The translations under genes and the position numbers were made by a program. 57,867 bases of DNA from Bacteroidota bacterium (GTDB lineage Bacteria > Bacteroidota > Bacteroidia > Palsa-965). Below, piece by piece: positions 54,793-57,867 of this stretch (position 1 is its first letter; each line of letters begins with the position of its first letter). The notes beneath the pieces are model-generated. The model was not told the DNA's origin, ran no database searches, and worked only from the letters and a program-made list of their open reading frames with translations. The stretch is taken from contig JABDAO010000007.1 of assembly GCA_013289095.1 (NCBI GenBank), positions 1 to 57,867 on the forward strand. Reading direction: 5' to 3'.

Positions 54793-55251
54793 ATGGAAAT
54801 AAAACTCACGCCTGTAGGCATAGTCAGGAATTCACGTAAAACACCCGTTGATGATCACTGGGGAACAGTGGTTTCAGAAATAGAATTGGCCCCGCATTTA
54901 CCAGATGAAGCATTCAGCCAGATAGCTGATTTCTCGCATCTGGAGATCATTTATTATTTTAACCAGGCAAACCCATCGGATATTGTTTTTTCGGGCAGGC
55001 CCCGCAGAAATCCTGCGTATCCGGTGGTGGGCATCTTTGGGCAGCGTAAGAAAGACCGGCCCAATAGCCTCGGTCTTTGTACTGTACAGCTGCTGAAACA
55101 GGAGAGAAGGATCATCACCGTATGCGGTCTGGATGCCATCGATCATACTCCCGTACTCGATATCAAACCTGTTTTTCGGGAGTTTCAACCCAAGGGTATC
55201 ATCCGGCAACCGGGCTGGGTAGAGGATTTGATGAAAGCATACTGGAAATAG
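54793..55251 (+). CDS. trmO: tRNA (N6-threonylcarbamoyladenosine37-N6)-methyltransferase, TrmO family
   Basis: This 152-residue single-domain enzyme of the TrmO (TsaA/YaeB) beta-barrel methyltransferase class uses SAM to methylate t6A37 of tRNA-Thr. Motifs are IKLTPVGIVRNSRKTPVDDH, FSHLEIIYYF, GRPRRNPAYPVVGIFGQR followed by KKDRPNSLGLCTVQLL, and GLDAIDHTPVLDIKPVF. It is shorter than the E. coli protein, which has a C-terminal extension, and fits the compact subfamily. Confidence 0.88.
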   Translation: MEIKLTPVGIVRNSRKTPVDDHWGTVVSEIELAPHLPDEAFSQIADFSHLEIIYYFNQANPSDIVFSGRPRRNPAYPVVGIFGQRKKDRPNSLGLCTVQLLKQERRIITVCGLDAIDHTPVLDIKPVFREFQPKGIIRQPGWVEDLMKAYWK

Positions 55252-56090
55252 GAGGCCGAGGAGTTTTTTAGATGGATTTTCCCGATAGGAGTGGTGAAAA
55301 CACGTTTCTGTTTTCCTGTCATCGCGTGCCAGGCCGGCTATACGGTGTAGTTAAGCTACCCAATGCATCCGAAACATTGCAACTTGCATGGTCAAAAAAG
55401 GATTGCAGATCCTCTCGGCCTGTTTCGGATGCTTACGCCGCTAAAGTATGTGCCTGAAAACGGCACGCTGCTATTTACTTTGGCCGGACGCTGGCCTGCT
55501 GCCCATATCCAGCCCTGAATTCGTGACAGGGTGGAATCCGGGCACTGACCCGGTGCGTGTCTTGCACGAACAAACAGGGAGCGATCCTGTAACGGCGGCA
55601 AGGGTATACGTACCAGGCTCTGCATCTGCATACTTTCCGATTCTTGACCGGGCTGCCTTTAGCAAGTACAGGAGTAGTTGTATTTCATGGGTAGCTTTTG
55701 CGGGTATAGCAGACAAAAGATTTAGATATGTATCCTGAGAATTGAAGGGCTGAAATCAATCTCCCTGGTTTATAATCCGATGTTGTGGAGACACCGGCTT
55801 GTTGTTTTGCTTTCTTTTTTTTGTGATTTTTTATTATCGCTCCGTCTTTGGGTTTTGTGCCACTCTCCTTGCAGCACCCAAGGCTGGTATTGGATTCTTT
55901 TTTAGTTTCTAATGTAAAATTAATATGCAATTTTTCATTTGTCAATAGTTTCTCAAATAATATTTTAAAAACACGTATATATGCGTAGTGTTTTTGAGTG
56001 AATCTACGTGTTTCAGGATAGTGTGTCTGGCTGGTGCGGGTTGTTTTTTGAAATAAAATGATACTTGCAAAACCTTGATCACAAATTGAT
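55252..56090. other. long stretch without a convincing gene
   Basis: Several overlapping frames on both strands (about 55448-55738 plus, 55471-55716 minus, 55685-56101 minus) are open, but none has a promoter, typical start or family-like sequence. A 12-base inverted repeat (gcatccgaaaca at 55365-55376, its complement at 55421-55432) is the only structure noted. Confidence 0.5.
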
Positions 56091-56279
56091 ACGTTTACCA
56101 CAGAACTAGCACAAGGCGTCTTACAACTCCAACAGTTTAGCTTAGAACTTGATGCATTTACCTCAGAACTCGTTCAAGGTTCTTTAGAACTTGAGGTGTT
56201 TCTCTCAGAACTTGTTACGTTTACCCTGGCACTCTATATGTTTCCCTTAGAACCCGTTCAATATTATTTTCAATGCGAG
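56091..56279. repeat. 21-bp array, 9 units (ttagaacttg type)
   Basis: Nine 21-base units start at 56091, 56112, 56133, 56154, 56175, 56196, 56217, 56238 and 56259, of the form cagtttagcttagaacttga plus one base, without any indel. The plus frame reads heptads such as AFTSELV, QGSLELE and VFLSELV. It stays open past the array to TAA at 56427-56429. No ATG precedes the array. 56430-56732 shows nothing further. Confidence 0.85.
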
Positions 56280-56732
56280 GGGTTCACTTTGGGCTCCGAA
56301 GGGGTTAACTTATCTTACAATACATCACCCTTGGTGCATGGTTCAACTTGTTGGAGGAGAGTCTGGAGTTGTGGGGAAAATGGTCTGGGGTGGTCAATCA
56401 ATGCCCTAACTGAAGACCGTATTCTGTAAACAGACCTGAACTGCGAAGAGGCAGGTAACACCGAATGTATGGGTCAGATTCCTGGTTGAAGAGGGCTCTC
56501 AGTCTGAGGAGCAAGCCTGTAGAGTAAATGTATGGAAAGTGAGTTATTCATAGAGAGACGTTCAATTGGTTCATTAGTTATGCCCAACGGTTTCTGAACA
56601 TTCTACTCGTGTTTTTGGTTCAATGCATTGAAAAACAGTGTATTGGTGTATATTTAAGTGTATTTGTAAGCTAATCACCCAAACCGTATTTATCCTAATT
56701 TTAACAGGGGCCGTATGTATTCAGGAAACGAA

Positions 56733-56740
56733 TATCTTTG
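56733..56740 (+). promoter_or_regulatory. -7 box of the first barrel gene
   Basis: TATCTTTG fits TAnnTTTG. It lies 22 bases before the ATG at 56762 and overlaps the longer frame's TTG at 56738, excluding that start. Confidence 0.6.
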
Positions 56741-56761
56741 CAGGGGTTCTCAAAAAACAAG

Positions 56762-57523
56762 ATGATGAAAAACAAGTTTCTCTCGCTTCTGTGTATTTCA
56801 ACGATTTCGGTCGGTATGTTTGCTGGTACTGACTTGCTTCCGGTTAAAGGAAGAGGAAAAAGCAGCCCTAAAATGTTTATTGGCCTATCTGTAGGGGCTG
56901 GTTTGCCCATGGGTAATTTTGGCAAATCAACCAAACAGGCTGTGAATGATAGTACTGTTCAGGGGTATGCAAAAACCGGTATCTACTTTAACCTGAGTGC
57001 AGGTTATAAACTGAGCAATCTGATTGGGGTGATGATCCAGCTTGGAGGAAACTTAAATGGTTTTAATAGCGTTGCTTACGATGCAAACGCGAACAATCCG
57101 GCTGGGACTACGGTAGGGACTTCGCATTACATTGGTTCCTATTTGGTTGGCCCATACCTGGGTATCCCGGTAGGAGATAAGCTGTCTGTCAATGTAAGGG
57201 TCCTGGGTGGCCTGATGACAGATAAATTTTCGAGTGTTACCAGCACCTTATCGCCGGGCAGTGCGTTACAGCAAACATTCAACCATCAGTATGCCCCGGC
57301 CATGACTTTTGGTTACGACGCAGGCGCCGGGCTTACGGTTCATGCAACCGAACGAATTGGTATTGCATTGAATGTTGATTACCTGGGGGGCACGCCAACC
57401 TTTACGAAGTCGACCGAGACCTATACCGGCCCGCTAATCTCTACGGTAGGCACAAGAACAGACAAATGGCCGCTGAGCGTGGGTATTGTAAATGTATCTC
57501 TTGGGTTGGTGGTAAGGTTCTGA
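56762..57523 (+). CDS. outer-membrane beta-barrel protein, paralogue 1
   Basis: This 253-residue protein from ATGATG at 56762 has a signal peptide (KFLSLLCISTISVGMFAG). A short basic linker (KGRGKSSPK) is followed by an eight-stranded-type barrel (FIGLSVGAGLPMGNFGKS, YFNLSAGYKLSNLIGVMIQL, GNLNGFN). The last residues SVGIVNVSLGLVVRF end in Phe, the outer-membrane signature. The function is unknown. A close paralogue begins 37 bases downstream. Confidence 0.85.
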   Translation: MMKNKFLSLLCISTISVGMFAGTDLLPVKGRGKSSPKMFIGLSVGAGLPMGNFGKSTKQAVNDSTVQGYAKTGIYFNLSAGYKLSNLIGVMIQLGGNLNGFNSVAYDANANNPAGTTVGTSHYIGSYLVGPYLGIPVGDKLSVNVRVLGGLMTDKFSSVTSTLSPGSALQQTFNHQYAPAMTFGYDAGAGLTVHATERIGIALNVDYLGGTPTFTKSTETYTGPLISTVGTRTDKWPLSVGIVNVSLGLVVRF

Positions 57524-57560
57524 CCCGGCTATAAGTATTAAATTCAGACAGTTTCAGTCT

Positions 57561-57867
57561 ATGAAAAACAGACTTGGTGTCTTTTTTTGCATTTTGTGTG
57601 CTGCTTCAGGCATGGCTGAAGGCATTCTTCCCTTTAAGGGAAGCAACAAACCCAAGGGCAGCTCCCTATTTTCTGTTGGAATATCAATAGGCACAGGTAT
57701 TCCGTTGATGGATTTTGCCGCCAGGAACTTACAGCTCGGGCCCGGTGGACAGATGTCGGGATGGGCAAAGACTGGTATTGCATTCAATGCCCATGCCTCC
57801 CTCAAACTGGCCGACCATTATGGGGTCACCTTGTTGCTCGGAGGAAACCGCAACGGGTTTAATGCTG
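57561..57867 (+). CDS. outer-membrane beta-barrel protein, paralogue 2 (cut by window end)
   Basis: From the ATG at 57561 the frame stays open to the window end (102 codons). A signal peptide (LGVFFCILCAASGMAEG) and the segments FKGSNKPKGSSLFSVGISIG, SGWAKTGIAFNAHASLKLAD and LLLGGNRNGFNA align with paralogue 1 along its first 100 residues. It is a tandem duplicate. Its C-terminus lies outside the window. Confidence 0.85.
   Translation, partial: MKNRLGVFFCILCAASGMAEGILPFKGSNKPKGSSLFSVGISIGTGIPLMDFAARNLQLGPGGQMSGWAKTGIAFNAHASLKLADHYGVTLLLGGNRNGFNA

Noticed and set aside
55685-56101. 138-codon minus-strand frame starting with GTG
   Set aside because: AT-rich low-information sequence, no start context or family resemblance. 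It begins inside the 21-bp array.

Overview
The window reads as chromosome from a member of the Bacteroidota, probably a gliding or predatory-type environmental lineage. Five predicted secreted proteins carry type IX secretion (T9SS) sorting domains. A PorP/SprF-like barrel and a PorE-like TPR/PD40/OmpA lipoprotein-type protein are present. Family-specific proteins (DUF6089, DUF6934, CHU_C/type B sorting domains) occur, and many genes are preceded by the Bacteroidota -7 element TAnnTTTG. The genetic code is standard bacterial, with TGA used as stop (for example guaB). No rRNA, tRNA, CRISPR, prophage or full-length insertion sequence was recognised. The order or genus cannot be fixed from this alone.

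Layout. 1-1970 has no convincing gene and is packed with repeats: a 42-bp tandem array, two 21-bp arrays, and nested inverted repeats. 1975-7590 holds a DUF6089 barrel, a nitronate monooxygenase and a pair of M16 peptidases (one catalytic, one inactive partner). 7891-17569 holds a type B T9SS cargo, guaB, a GNAT/msrB operon, a V4R-domain hybrid histidine kinase, a YdeI-like protein and a LytS/LytTR two-component pair. 18000-27000 is mostly minus strand: pnp, rpsO, accD, a class I aldolase, a DUF6973-like protein, a broken membrane protein and a prolyl oligopeptidase. 27651-31865 is a 1405-residue repeat-rich T9SS cargo. 33519-36849 is a YfiR-like / TPR / SpoIIE-phosphatase operon. 36980-41484 is a T9SS block (cargo, PorP/SprF, PorE-like), facing a convergent ECF sigma / anti-sigma pair (41594-43776). 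43855-51192 contains WD40, DUF6934, zinc-ribbon, LemA, two TPM-domain proteins, a DjlA-like co-chaperone and a leucine-rich-repeat T9SS cargo. The right end holds a c-type haem lipoprotein, a universal stress protein, a cupredoxin cargo, trmO and two tandem paralogous outer-membrane barrels, the second cut by the window edge.

How the genes work together. The T9SS parts (PorP/SprF, PorE-like, possibly the DUF6089 barrel) would export and anchor the five cargo proteins seen here. The signalling genes (hybrid kinase, LytS/LytTR, YfiR/SpoIIE, ECF sigma) suggest envelope and surface control. guaB, pnp, rpsO, accD, aldolase and trmO are housekeeping.

Most unusual feature. Six intergenic loci (seven arrays) have tandem repeats whose unit sequence differs completely from locus to locus, but whose period is the same 21 bp (or 42 = 2 x 21). 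Register is kept over up to 22 units, even through in-frame stop codons. They sit in a genome that also carries several families of short dispersed hairpin repeats and a MITE-like element with a 5-bp target duplication.
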